Counted from the stretch's first letter, positions 5,170-13,349 are shown. The stretch: DNA of 16,913 nt from JAVBME01 sp031552765 (GCA_031552765.1 JAVBME010000047.1:1-16913); one strand, 5' to 3'. Notes: generated by a model not told the origin, from the sequence alone. Made by a program: numbers and translations.

Positions 5170-6873
5170 ATGAGCAAGGACCAAATAACGACACTTGACC
5201 GCGACGAAGGAGGGCTGGTACGGGACGAGACCCAGAGCAGCATAAAGGTAAAGCCTTTTTATGCGCCAAAAGATATCGAGGATATCGACTATGCTGTAGA
5301 GATCTCCGACCCCGGCGCATATCCCTATACACGCGGCGTCTATCCCGAGATGTACCGCAACAGGCTGTGGCTCAAATCCTTTATAGTAAGTTACGCTACG
5401 CCGGAAGAGACGAACGCGGCGTTCAAATCCTACATCGCAAACGGCATGAACGACCTGCGCCTGCTGGCCGACCTGCCTATCCAGACCGGGCTCGACCCCG
5501 ACCACCCGGCGTCCTGGAACAGTATGATGTGCGGCGGCGTGTCCACCTACGCTATGCCGGTATATGAAAAGATGCTGGAAGGTTTGCCGCTTGAGGGCGT
5601 GACCTACGAGCTGGCCCATTCTAATGTCCTTTGTTCGATTTATTTCCATGGGCTGATGGCCGGTATGATGGAAAAACGCGGCCTTGATATATCAAAGCTG
5701 CGCGGCAACGGCATCTGTGACCCGATCAGGGCTAAACTGGTATACGCTTCCCCCGACTGGACGACGGAGATAAACCGCCGCGTCATGGTAGACCATATAG
5801 AATATTGCCTGAAAGAGACGCCGAAATGGAAAGCGGTCGTCCCGAACGGCGTTGACCCCTGCCAGGGCGGCATGAACGCCGTTCATGAGCTGGCCGAAGT
5901 TATCGCCGTCGGAACAGCGATCATCGCCGATCTGGAGAAAAAAGGCCTTACCATAGACGACTACGGCAGTATGGTTTTCGCCCTCGATGCCGAATCCGAC
6001 TTTTTTGAGACCATTTGTAAATTCCGCGCCGCCCGCCGCATGTGGGCCAAGGTTGCCAAGGAGCGGTTTGGCGCCAAGACCAAGCAGGCTATGCAGCTGA
6101 AAATAGGCATACGCACTTCCGGCCTGTCGCTCCAGATGCAAAAACCGCTTAATAACGCTTCCCGCGTCACGCTGCAAATACTCAGCTGTGTACTCGGCGG
6201 CGTCAATTCCCTGGACGCTTCCAGTATCGATGAGGCGATTGGCCTTCCTTCCTACGAAGCGCGCATGTTCAACCTCGATACCCAGCACATCATCACGCAT
6301 GAGGCCAACATTCCGCTGGTGGCCGACCCGCTGGGCGGCTCCTACTACGTGGAGTGGATGACCAAGAAGCTGGAAGACGAAGCTAACGCCTACCTGGCGG
6401 AAGTGGAAAAACGCGGCGGCATTTACGAGTGCCTTGACAGCGGCTGGCTAAACAGCATCATGGAAGAAGACCGCCTCAAAGTCCAGCGTGAAAAAGCTAC
6501 CGGCAAACGCCTCATCGTCGGCGTCAATTCCTTCGAAGGGGAAGAAGGCCCGATCAATTGCCAGATATCCAACTGCTCGTACAAAGTGCCGACAGAGGAA
6601 ATGCGCGCGGACAGGGTGAAAGAATTGAAAGAATTCCGCGCTTCCCGCAACGTCGACAAACTGGCCGCCTGCATGAGGAAGCTCTATACGGATACACATA
6701 CCGGCGCCAATGTATCGCGCGCGATCATCGAAGGCGGTAAAGAAGGCATGACCATCGGCGAAGTCTGCGGCATCGTCCGCCTGGCTTACGGCCTCAAATA
6801 CGATCCGCTGGAAATGATAGATACACCGGACTATGTAAAATCAGCACTGAAGGAGTGTGGGCAAATTGGCTAA
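5170..6873 (+). CDS. Divergent B12-dependent acyl-CoA mutase, large (substrate-binding) subunit
   Basis: The protein has 567 residues from the ATG at 5170; upstream in-frame starts lie within the promoter. It belongs to the methylmalonyl-CoA mutase superfamily: a TIM-barrel subunit that catalyses radical carbon-skeleton rearrangement of acyl-CoAs. Family landmarks are YPYTRGVYPEMY (51-62), DPDHP (109-113), FRAARRMWAK (285-294), TSGLSLQ (316-322), LGGVNSLDASSIDEAIGLPS (342-361) and DPLGGSYYVE (386-395). Hand alignment to Propionibacterium methylmalonyl-CoA mutase shows Tyr89 to Ile72, Gln197 to Ile182, Arg207 to Tyr192, His244 to Asp229, and the FAPRLSFF block replaced by YGSMVFAL (265-272). 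Ile72 matches Ile90 of 2-hydroxyisobutyryl-CoA mutase, but that enzyme's Asp117 and His are absent. The substrate is probably new. It overlaps the small subunit gene by 8 bases. Confidence 0.92.
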   Translation: MSKDQITTLDRDEGGLVRDETQSSIKVKPFYAPKDIEDIDYAVEISDPGAYPYTRGVYPEMYRNRLWLKSFIVSYATPEETNAAFKSYIANGMNDLRLLADLPIQTGLDPDHPASWNSMMCGGVSTYAMPVYEKMLEGLPLEGVTYELAHSNVLCSIYFHGLMAGMMEKRGLDISKLRGNGICDPIRAKLVYASPDWTTEINRRVMVDHIEYCLKETPKWKAVVPNGVDPCQGGMNAVHELAEVIAVGTAIIADLEKKGLTIDDYGSMVFALDAESDFFETICKFRAARRMWAKVAKERFGAKTKQAMQLKIGIRTSGLSLQMQKPLNNASRVTLQILSCVLGGVNSLDASSIDEAIGLPSYEARMFNLDTQHIITHEANIPLVADPLGGSYYVEWMTKKLEDEANAYLAEVEKRGGIYECLDSGWLNSIMEEDRLKVQREKATGKRLIVGVNSFEGEEGPINCQISNCSYKVPTEEMRADRVKELKEFRASRNVDKLAACMRKLYTDTHTGANVSRAIIEGGKEGMTIGEVCGIVRLAYGLKYDPLEMIDTPDYVKSALKECGQIG

Positions 6874-7258
6874 GAAATTGAGAATCATTGTGGCAAAAGT
6901 CGGCTGCGACATACATGAACGCGGCGCTTTGACCCTCCTGAATATTTTGCGCGACGCTGGTTATGAAGCTATCTACAACGGACGCTACCAGTCGGAAGAG
7001 AGCATCGCCCGTTCGGCGGTGGATGAAAACGCCGACCTTATCGCCGTGACCGACCTGAGCGGCAGCCTGGTCATCATTTGCCGGGAGATACTTGCCCACC
7101 TGAAAAAGCTCAACGCGGCGGACATACCGGTCCTGTGCGGCGGCCTTTTGACCAAAGAAGACATGGACGAACTGAACGCCATGGGCGTCAAAGCCTGCTT
7201 CCCGACCGGTACCGCTACCGAAAAAATACTGGCTTACCTGAAAGAAATGGCGAAATAA
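6866..7258 (+). CDS. B12-binding small subunit of the acyl-CoA mutase
   Basis: The protein has 130 residues from a TTG at 6866. The GTG at 6857 abuts its AGGAG (6851-6855), whereas the TTG is 10 bases away, so the TTG is preferred. This is the cobalamin-binding domain alone: DIHERG (15-20) is the DxHxxG motif whose His ligates cobalt in the base-off mode, followed by the TDLSGSL and VLCGGLLT nucleotide-loop segments. Two-subunit architecture (about 560 plus 130 residues) is shared with isobutyryl- and 2-hydroxyisobutyryl-CoA mutases. The overlap with the large subunit stop implies translational coupling and a matched stoichiometry. Confidence 0.92.
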   Translation: MAKKLRIIVAKVGCDIHERGALTLLNILRDAGYEAIYNGRYQSEESIARSAVDENADLIAVTDLSGSLVIICREILAHLKKLNAADIPVLCGGLLTKEDMDELNAMGVKACFPTGTATEKILAYLKEMAK

Positions 7259-7332
7259 AATGCCGCCTGTGTATCATGCTAAGACGGCGGGACGCCTGCT
7301 CTTGAATTTTGCGGATGATAAAGGAGTCTATT

Positions 7333-8280
7333 ATGAGAAACGTAGATATACACGAGTTGATAAAGCGGTTGGGTGAAAAAGACAGGCGCATGTTCGCCAA
7401 AGCGATATCTATTGTCGAAGACAATGAAGAGGGCAAAGATATACTGCTCGAGCACATCTACAAGACCGCCGACGAGGAGACTTTCATACTCGGTATCACA
7501 GGGGCCGGCGGCGCAGGCAAGTCCACGCTGACCGACAAGCTGATAGGCGAATACCGCAAAATGGGCAAGACTGTAGGCGTTATCGCCGTCGACCCCAGCT
7601 CTCCTTATACGGGAGGCGCTGTGCTGGGCGACCGGATACGCATGAGCGCGCACAATTGCGACGACGGCGTATACATAAGGAGCCTGGGGAGCAGGGGCGC
7701 GTGGGGCGGTATTTCCGACGCGGCCAAAGATGTCCTCTACCTGTACAAAGCGTATGGCTTTGACGTGATAATCCTCGAGAGCCTGGGCGTCGGCCAGGCA
7801 GAGACCGAAATCGCCCATTTCGTCGATGTGACGGTAGTCGTGCTGGTTCCCGGTTTCGGCGACGCCATACAGATGGCTAAAGCGGGCGTGCAGGAGATAG
7901 CCGATGTATTTGTCATCAATAAAGCGGACAAACCGGAAGCGGATGTGCTTTATCTGCAGCTATTGTCTACTTTTGACAACATGCCGCCCGACGCCCAGCC
8001 GCTGGTGGTAAAAACCATCGCCAGCGACGGCACTGGGGTAGACCAGCTAGTGGGCGCGATAGAGTGTTCGGCAAAGGGGCAGGTGGCTAAACGCCCGCTC
8101 AAACGGGGCAGCAGGGTAGAGCACGAGATACTGTCCGATGTACATAAAATACTGGGACCGCCGCTGAAAAAATTTGCCGGTTTGTTAGCCGCCAGGGTAT
8201 TGTCCGGCGACCTGTCCTTACTTAAGATAGAAGAAGAGATAGAAAAACAGATACAGATTGGAGATGGGCGCGGTGAATGA
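7333..8280 (+). CDS. meaB: MeaB/ArgK-type P-loop GTPase, mutase chaperone
   Basis: The protein has 315 residues from the ATG at 7333, which has AAGGAG (7321-7326) at ideal spacing. The P-loop GAGGAGKST is at 57-65, followed by VIAVDPSSPYTGGAVLGDR, YIRSLGSRGAWGG, ESLGVGQAETEIAHFVD and the base-recognition NKAD. This family delivers adenosylcobalamin to B12 mutases and ejects damaged cofactor, using GTP. Its position directly after both mutase subunits is classic and confirms the B12 assignment. The ESLGVGQAE sequence differs slightly from the usual ETVGVGQSE. It overlaps the thiolase start by 8 bases. Confidence 0.93.
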   Translation: MRNVDIHELIKRLGEKDRRMFAKAISIVEDNEEGKDILLEHIYKTADEETFILGITGAGGAGKSTLTDKLIGEYRKMGKTVGVIAVDPSSPYTGGAVLGDRIRMSAHNCDDGVYIRSLGSRGAWGGISDAAKDVLYLYKAYGFDVIILESLGVGQAETEIAHFVDVTVVVLVPGFGDAIQMAKAGVQEIADVFVINKADKPEADVLYLQLLSTFDNMPPDAQPLVVKTIASDGTGVDQLVGAIECSAKGQVAKRPLKRGSRVEHEILSDVHKILGPPLKKFAGLLAARVLSGDLSLLKIEEEIEKQIQIGDGRGE

Positions 8281-9451
8281 TGTATTTATAGTCGCGGCAA
8301 AACGCACGCCTATTGGGGACTTTCAGGGGTCGCTGTCGGCGCTGAGTGCGGTGGAACTGGGGACGGTCGCGGTAAAAAGCGTGGTGGACGAAGCGGGCTT
8401 GGCTTATGGTGATGTAACGGAGATCGTTGGCGGGATGATCTACAAGGCCGGCGCCAAAGGCAACCCCGCGCGCCAGATACAACTGGCCGCAGGTTTCGAG
8501 CCCAGCGGTATCGCCTGCACTATAGACCAGCAATGCGGCTCCGGCATGCGCGCCTTGGAGGTGCTCAGCCAGCAGATACTGCTGGGCAAGACGGATATCG
8601 GCATAGCTGTGGGTATGGAGAGCATGTCGAACGCCCCTTATATATTGCACAAAGCCAGAACAGGCCTCAGGATGGGGGACGCGCCTATACAGGACTGCCT
8701 GACCCTTGACGGCCTTAACTGCGCGATAATGAACTACCATATGGGCGTGACCGCGGAAAACCTTGCCGGTAAATACGGGATATCGCGCCAGGAGCAGGAT
8801 GAGCTTGCCTGCCTCAGCCACGAGCGCGCCTTGAAAGCGCAGGAGAGAGATGTATTTGCCGAAGAGACTGTTCCTGTGCCGATAAAAGATAAACGGGGCA
8901 ATACGGTAACGGTAAATAAAGACGAGCACCCGCGCGCTGTGACCATGGAAAGCCTCGGGCAGCTAAAGCCAGCTTTTAAAAAAGACGGCACGGTCACCGC
9001 CGGCAATGCGTCGAGCATCAACGACGGGGCGGCGGCTCTCTTGCTAATGAGTGAGGCCGCCATCGCCAAAACCGGCGCTAAGCCGCTGGCGAAAATCCTC
9101 TCGACCGCTTCTTTCGGCGTGCCGCCGGAAGTAATGGGCATCGGGCCGGTATACGCGCTGCCGCGGGCTTTGCAACTGGCCGACCTTACCTTGCAGGACA
9201 TAGACTATTTTGAGATCAACGAAGCTTTTGCCGCGCAATTTTTGGCTTGCCAGAGGGAACTGAAGCTGGATATGGAACGGGTGAACGCCAACGGCTCGGG
9301 CATCGGCCTCGGGCACCCGGTGGGCGCGACCGGCGCCCGCATAGTAGTCAGCCTGCTCTATGAGCTCAAGCGCCGTGGCGGCCGCTATGGCGCGGCCACG
9401 CTTTGCGTAGGTGGCGGGCCGGTTATAGCTACTGTTATTGAAATGCTGTAA
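8273..9451 (+). CDS. Acetyl-CoA C-acyltransferase (thiolase)
   Basis: The protein has 392 residues from a GTG at 8273, preferred over TTG 8258 and ATG 8264 because GGAG (8260-8263) is correctly spaced and the length then matches biosynthetic/degradative thiolases. The catalytic set is complete: nucleophile Cys88 (DQQCGSGM), His348 (GLGHPVGATGAR) and Cys378 (LCVGGGP), plus NEAFAAQ. It would cleave acetoacetyl-CoA or a related 3-oxoacyl-CoA with CoA, or condense acetyl-CoA. The C-terminal GGGPVIATVIEML differs from the usual GGGMGIA, which could affect acyl specificity. Its start overlaps the meaB stop. Confidence 0.93.
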   Translation: MNDVFIVAAKRTPIGDFQGSLSALSAVELGTVAVKSVVDEAGLAYGDVTEIVGGMIYKAGAKGNPARQIQLAAGFEPSGIACTIDQQCGSGMRALEVLSQQILLGKTDIGIAVGMESMSNAPYILHKARTGLRMGDAPIQDCLTLDGLNCAIMNYHMGVTAENLAGKYGISRQEQDELACLSHERALKAQERDVFAEETVPVPIKDKRGNTVTVNKDEHPRAVTMESLGQLKPAFKKDGTVTAGNASSINDGAAALLLMSEAAIAKTGAKPLAKILSTASFGVPPEVMGIGPVYALPRALQLADLTLQDIDYFEINEAFAAQFLACQRELKLDMERVNANGSGIGLGHPVGATGARIVVSLLYELKRRGGRYGAATLCVGGGPVIATVIEML

Positions 9452-9489
9452 TAAAGAGGTTATTTTAAACGAAACGAGGTGCTTAATAA

Positions 9490-10785
9490 GTGTCCTGGAG
9501 AGAAAAATACCGCAGCAAGATAGTGAGCGCCCAGGAAGCCGTGAAAATCATAAAATCCGGCGATAAGGTGCTGGTCGGGCATGCCACAGGCGAGCCGTCC
9601 GTCCTTGTCGACGCCATGGTCGACCGGGCAGCGGAATTACAAAATGTAGAACTCATGCATCTGGTATGTATGGGTAAAGCCAGGTATTGCACCGAAGATA
9701 TGAAGGAACATTTCAATTACCGCGGGCCCTTCCTCGGCAAAGGTACCAGGGACGCGGTCAAGGCCGGTCGCGGCGATTATTTCCCCTGTTTTTTGCATGA
9801 AGTGCCCAAACTTTTGACTACTAAAAATATCATGGATGTGGCGCTAATCATGGTGTCGCCGCCTGATGAAAAAGGAAATTGCAGTTACGGCGTTTCCATA
9901 GACTATACCGAAGCTGCTACCAGAACGCCGAGCACGAAAGTCATATTGCAGATAAACAGCCGCATGCCCTATACCTACGGTACGACTATCAACCTCGATC
10001 GGGCCGACCTGATCGTCGAAGCCGACCAGGAGCTGATAGAACTGCCGGCGCCGCAAATCGGCGAAGTCGAAGAAAAAATGGGCAAAAACATTGCCGAACT
10101 GGTCAACGACGGCGACACCCTGCAACTGGGCATAGGCGCTGTACCGGATGCTGTGCTGCGGTTTTTCGGCGGCAGGAAGAATCTGGGCATCCACTCGGAG
10201 ATGATTTCTGACGGTGTTTTGACGCTGGTAGAAAAAGGCATAGTAAATAACTCCAAAAAAAGTCTGCATCCAGGAAAATTTGTCGTTACCTTCCTGATGG
10301 GCACCCGCAAGCTGTACGACTTCGTCGACCACAACCAGGACGTTTTGGCCCGGCCCTGCGACTATGTAAACAACCCGTATGTCATCAGCCAGAATGACAA
10401 CATGGTGGCGATCAACGCGACGATGGAAGTAGACCTGTTTGGGCAGCTAAACTCCAACTCTATCGGCCCCAACCAGTATAGCGGCGTGGGCGGCCAGGTG
10501 GACTTTATCCGCGGCGCCAACGCCTCCAAAGGCGGCCGCGCCATCATCGCCCTGCCTTCTACCGCGAAAAAAGGCACTGTCTCCAAAATCGTCAGCCGCC
10601 TGTCGCCTGGTTCCGCGGTCACGACCTCCAGGTACGATTCGCGTTTTATCGTTACCGAATACGGCGCTGTCGACCTGTTTGGCCTTGACCTCAGGCAAAG
10701 GGCCAAAGCGCTCATCAGTATAGCCCATCCCAATTTTCGGGAACAGCTGGAAAAAGACGCCTGGGAAAGCGGCAACCTGCGTTAG
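9490..10785 (+). CDS. Family-I CoA-transferase (4-hydroxybutyrate/butyrate:acetate CoA-transferase type)
   Basis: The protein has 431 residues from a GTG at 9490, with GAGGTG upstream. It resembles the acetyl-CoA hydrolase/transferase family closest to Clostridium 4-hydroxybutyrate CoA-transferase: MSWREKY N-terminus, VSPPDEKGNCSYGVS, LQLGIGAVPDAVL, GIHSEMISDGV with the presumed thioester-forming Glu237, the CoA-binding GVGGQVDFIRGA (332-343), and LRQRAKALISIAHP near the end. It would activate an imported carboxylate using acetyl-CoA, without ATP cost. The exact acceptor acid cannot be read from sequence. It is the last gene of the mutase operon, 38 bases after the thiolase. Confidence 0.9.
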   Translation: MSWREKYRSKIVSAQEAVKIIKSGDKVLVGHATGEPSVLVDAMVDRAAELQNVELMHLVCMGKARYCTEDMKEHFNYRGPFLGKGTRDAVKAGRGDYFPCFLHEVPKLLTTKNIMDVALIMVSPPDEKGNCSYGVSIDYTEAATRTPSTKVILQINSRMPYTYGTTINLDRADLIVEADQELIELPAPQIGEVEEKMGKNIAELVNDGDTLQLGIGAVPDAVLRFFGGRKNLGIHSEMISDGVLTLVEKGIVNNSKKSLHPGKFVVTFLMGTRKLYDFVDHNQDVLARPCDYVNNPYVISQNDNMVAINATMEVDLFGQLNSNSIGPNQYSGVGGQVDFIRGANASKGGRAIIALPSTAKKGTVSKIVSRLSPGSAVTTSRYDSRFIVTEYGAVDLFGLDLRQRAKALISIAHPNFREQLEKDAWESGNLR

Positions 10786-10796
10786 AAATTCTTGAG

Positions 10797-10858
10797 CGGT
10801 ACAGTTATAGCCTGTCCAGCCCTTTGCTTCGTATAACTTTGAAAAGCAGGCTTGACCG
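10797..10858 (+). other. Structured intergenic RNA after the CoA-transferase gene
   Basis: Nested complementary arms CGGT (10797-10800) with ACCG (10855-10858), AGCCTG (10809-10814) with CAGGCT (10847-10852), and the alternative GTTATA (10804-10809) with TATAAC (10832-10837) suggest a folded transcript end. There is no T tract after it, so it is not a clear rho-independent terminator. Confidence 0.3.
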
Positions 10859-10871
10859 TTAAAATGATATT

Positions 10872-10941
10872 GTGCCACCCTTTATTTAGGTGGTATGATG
10901 AATTTGCAGTTACCTGTAGTTCATTTGCGCTGTAGCGCAAA
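10872..10941 (+). promoter_or_regulatory. Probable promoter/operator region of the sigma-54 activator gene
   Basis: The hexamer TATGAT (10894-10899) is a good -10 candidate, with only a weak TTGTGC 18 bases upstream as -35. CCACC (10875-10879) and GGTGG (10889-10893) form an inverted repeat over the spacer. The octamer GTGCCACC at 10872-10879 recurs at 10962-10969 just before the start codon. A perfect hairpin TTTGCGC (10924-10930) and GCGCAAA (10935-10941), loop TGTA, lies in the leader. These may be autoregulatory elements; support is modest. Confidence 0.35.
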
Positions 10942-10970
10942 GATGTATTACGATGGGCGGGGTGCCACCG

Positions 10971-13004
10971 ATGGAATATCTAAATAAAATACACTACGAA
11001 ATAAGCGCCAACAGGGAGATACAGGCGATAAACAAAAAGTCCTGGCAGGATTTTTTGGCCGGAGAAGCGGCGCGCCCGTACTCCCTGGGGGTGCTGGACG
11101 GCTGGCGGCGCGCCAAAGAACTGGGCGTCGATCCTTTGCAAAAGCGGGTCAGCCACATGTTCGCGCAAGAGGAACTGGTTGCGCTCCGGGCGGCCAACGA
11201 ACTGTTGCTCGAGGTGAGCAAGCCGATACTTTCTATTGTCAATGAATTTGTCACCGGCGACGATTTTATAATTGCGCTGAGCGAAAAAAGCGGCTGCATA
11301 CTGGACGTATGGGGCAATGAAAAACTCAAGAACGACGTCCGGCGCGGCAGCTGGGAGGCCGGCGCGGATTGGAGCGAGAAGAGCGCCGGCAACAACATCG
11401 TCGGCACCGCGCTTTATCTGAATAAACCGGTAATGGTCATGGGTTACGAACATTACTGCAAATGCTGCCACTGGCATGCCGGCGCGGGCGCCCCCATCCA
11501 CGGCCCGTCCGGCGCCATTATCGGCGCGATCGCCATAGCCGGTGATTTTGAAAAAATACATCCGCATACGCTTGGTATGATCGTGGCGGCGGCCAAAGCG
11601 ATAGAACTACAGATGGATACCAAGCAAAACCTGTATTTTTGCGATATGGCCAATACTTACAAAAGCGTGATAATCAATACGATGACCGAAGGTCTGATAA
11701 GTGTCGATGAAAACTACAATGTGACCTTGTGCAACAATAATGCCTGCTGCATGCTTAAAATGAAGGAAGAGCAGTTGCTCTCCGCCAACCTCAACACTCT
11801 GCTGCCGGAAACCGTCGTGCAAAAACTGCGCAACAAAGCCACCGGTAGTATAGATAAAGAGATGGTCTTTTTTAACGGCAGTTCTTATATCAAATTTATC
11901 TGTTCCAGCCAGCCCATCTGGGAGCAGGACGCCTTCCGGGGCCTGGTGCTGGTCATCAATGAATTTGCCCGGGTAGAGCGGCTGGCCAGCAAACTGAAAA
12001 ATACCGATGTCTTTTTTACTTTTGACAATATAATCGGCAAACATCCTACGCTGGGAAAAGCCCTGTACATTGCCAGAAATTCAGCTAACACCGACAGCAA
12101 TGTGCTTCTTCTGGGCGAGAGCGGCACCGGCAAAGACGTCTTCGCGCAGGCCATACACAACGCCAGCAAGCGCAGGAACGGGCCTTATGTAGCCATCAAC
12201 TGCGCGGCCATCCCCAAAGACCTCATAAACAGCGAGCTGTTCGGCTATTCGGAAGGGGCGTTCACCGGCGCGAAAAAAGGCGGTAATATTGGTAAAGTCG
12301 AGCTTGCCAACCACGGCACGCTCTTTCTTGATGAAATAGGCGAAATGCCGCTTGAACAGCAGACAGTCCTCTTGCGCCTCCTCGAGAACCGCTCCATACA
12401 AAAGATCGGCGACGCCGATACCAAGCCTGTGGACATAAGGATAATCGCCGCTACCAATAAAGACTTGCTGGATGAAGTGAAAAATAAGCGGTTTCGTCAA
12501 GACCTTTACTACCGGCTGAATGTTTTTACTATTCGCATCCCGTCGCTGCGGGAACGGCTGGGAGATATACCGGCCCTGGCCAAGGCCTTCGTGCACCGGC
12601 TTTGCCAGAAAAAAGGGCTCGACCCGATAGAACTTGACGAAGAGGCCGTAAAGCCGCTCATGGCATATTCCTGGCCGGGCAATATCAGGGAACTGCAAAA
12701 TGTTCTGGAGCGGGTCTCGATGATGTCTACCGACGGCAGGATAACGGCGGAGCTGATAAGTAACGTGGGCGATATAGACAATGGCTCGGCCAATTACTGG
12801 CGCAGCCCGAAAGAAGCAGGCTATCAGGCAAGCTACAGCGGCAAAGACCGCTTCTCGCTGGACGCGCAGACGCTGGAAAAAATATTGGTAAAAAACAAAT
12901 GGAATATCACAAAAACCTGTCTGGAACTGGGCATATCCCGTCCCACCCTCTACCGAAAACTGGATACATTCGGCATAAACCTCAACAGGACAAAACAAAA
13001 TTGA
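10971..13004 (+). CDS. Sigma-54-dependent transcriptional activator (GAF-PAS-AAA+-Fis)
   Basis: The protein has 677 residues from the ATG at 10971, with GGGGTG upstream; the ATG at 10953 lacks a ribosome binding site. It has an N-terminal AcoR-like segment (WRRAKELGVDP, 45-55), a GAF-like sensor (about 75-215) with NIVGTALYLNKPVMVMGYEH, a PAS-like domain (about 230-330), and an AAA+ domain with Walker A GESGTGK (382-388), the sigma-54-contacting GAFTGA loop (429-434) and Walker B LFLDEIGE (451-458). A C-terminal Fis-type helix-turn-helix ends in TLYRKLDTFGI. The GAF carries an unusual HYCKCCHWH cluster (161-169). It sits between two gene blocks with sigma-54 promoters and is the obvious activator of both. 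No receiver domain is present, so it probably senses a ligand directly. Confidence 0.93.
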   Translation: MEYLNKIHYEISANREIQAINKKSWQDFLAGEAARPYSLGVLDGWRRAKELGVDPLQKRVSHMFAQEELVALRAANELLLEVSKPILSIVNEFVTGDDFIIALSEKSGCILDVWGNEKLKNDVRRGSWEAGADWSEKSAGNNIVGTALYLNKPVMVMGYEHYCKCCHWHAGAGAPIHGPSGAIIGAIAIAGDFEKIHPHTLGMIVAAAKAIELQMDTKQNLYFCDMANTYKSVIINTMTEGLISVDENYNVTLCNNNACCMLKMKEEQLLSANLNTLLPETVVQKLRNKATGSIDKEMVFFNGSSYIKFICSSQPIWEQDAFRGLVLVINEFARVERLASKLKNTDVFFTFDNIIGKHPTLGKALYIARNSANTDSNVLLLGESGTGKDVFAQAIHNASKRRNGPYVAINCAAIPKDLINSELFGYSEGAFTGAKKGGNIGKVELANHGTLFLDEIGEMPLEQQTVLLRLLENRSIQKIGDADTKPVDIRIIAATNKDLLDEVKNKRFRQDLYYRLNVFTIRIPSLRERLGDIPALAKAFVHRLCQKKGLDPIELDEEAVKPLMAYSWPGNIRELQNVLERVSMMSTDGRITAELISNVGDIDNGSANYWRSPKEAGYQASYSGKDRFSLDAQTLEKILVKNKWNITKTCLELGISRPTLYRKLDTFGINLNRTKQN

Positions 13005-13035
13005 GCTTTTTAGTGTAAAAGGACGGTTCGCGTTA

Positions 13036-13083
13036 TGTAACGGAAACTGTAAAGTGTAATAGAAAAATTACACTTTACAGTTT
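13036..13083. promoter_or_regulatory. Candidate activator-binding site B; perfect 17-bp inverted repeat
   Basis: AAACTGTAAAGTGTAAT (13044-13060) and its perfect complement (13067-13083) surround AGAAAA. The block beginning TGTAACG at 13036 matches site A at 4549-4572 in 22 of 24 positions. The centre lies about 170 bases upstream of the predicted permease transcription start, a normal distance for a sigma-54 enhancer. A TTTTATTTTT run follows at 13081-13090, so the same DNA could also terminate transcription of the activator gene, which ends at 13004. Confidence 0.65.
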
Positions 13084-13208
13084 TATTTTTCGCCTCTGCT
13101 TCTGCAATCCCTCAAAAGCGCCAAGGCTTGATAAAAATAAACGCCGTAATAGCTGGTACGGCTGTTGTATTTTTGGATTATTTATTTTTTTATACATAAC
13201 GGGCGTTT

Positions 13209-13223
13209 TGGCACTGATTTTGC
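13209..13223 (+). promoter_or_regulatory. Sigma-54 promoter for the permease operon
   Basis: TGGCAC (13209-13214), five bases, then TTGC (13220-13223) is a near-perfect -24/-12 promoter, with a T after the GC as in the consensus. Transcription should start near 13235, leaving a leader of about 115 bases before the permease GTG. A half-site TGAACTTTACA (13238-13248) lies at the start of the leader. Confidence 0.85.
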
Positions 13224-13349
13224 TTTAAATATAGAGTGAACTTTACATCTGTGGTTTGAGCGTGTTGAGGGAGAGGGGGATGTTTTAGTACGAATGTATG
13301 TCCGTTTTTGCTCGTAAAAATTTGAAAACTTGCGAGGAGTGAGAAAAAA

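Noticed and set aside
5692..6300. Long reverse-strand open frame within the mutase gene
   Set aside because: It is antisense to a clear conserved gene, has no ribosome binding site or recognisable motif, and is expected from the codon bias of the true gene.
5170..7258. Calling the mutase methylmalonyl-CoA mutase
   Set aside because: The carboxylate-binding Arg and Tyr, the catalytic His and Gln are all replaced, and the gene is far from any propionate pathway gene.
5170..7258. Calling the mutase 2-hydroxyisobutyryl-CoA mutase outright
   Set aside because: Only the Ile corresponding to Ile90 matches. The diagnostic Asp117 position is Leu and the SGYH His is Asp, so the substrate is left open.
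7259..7332. CCGCC/GGCGG hairpin between the B12 subunit and meaB
   Set aside because: A five-base stem with a loop of about 18 bases and no T tract is too weak to call a terminator.
12081..12998. 305-codon reverse-strand open frame inside the activator gene
   Set aside because: It is a shadow of the AAA+/Fis coding region with no family resemblance.
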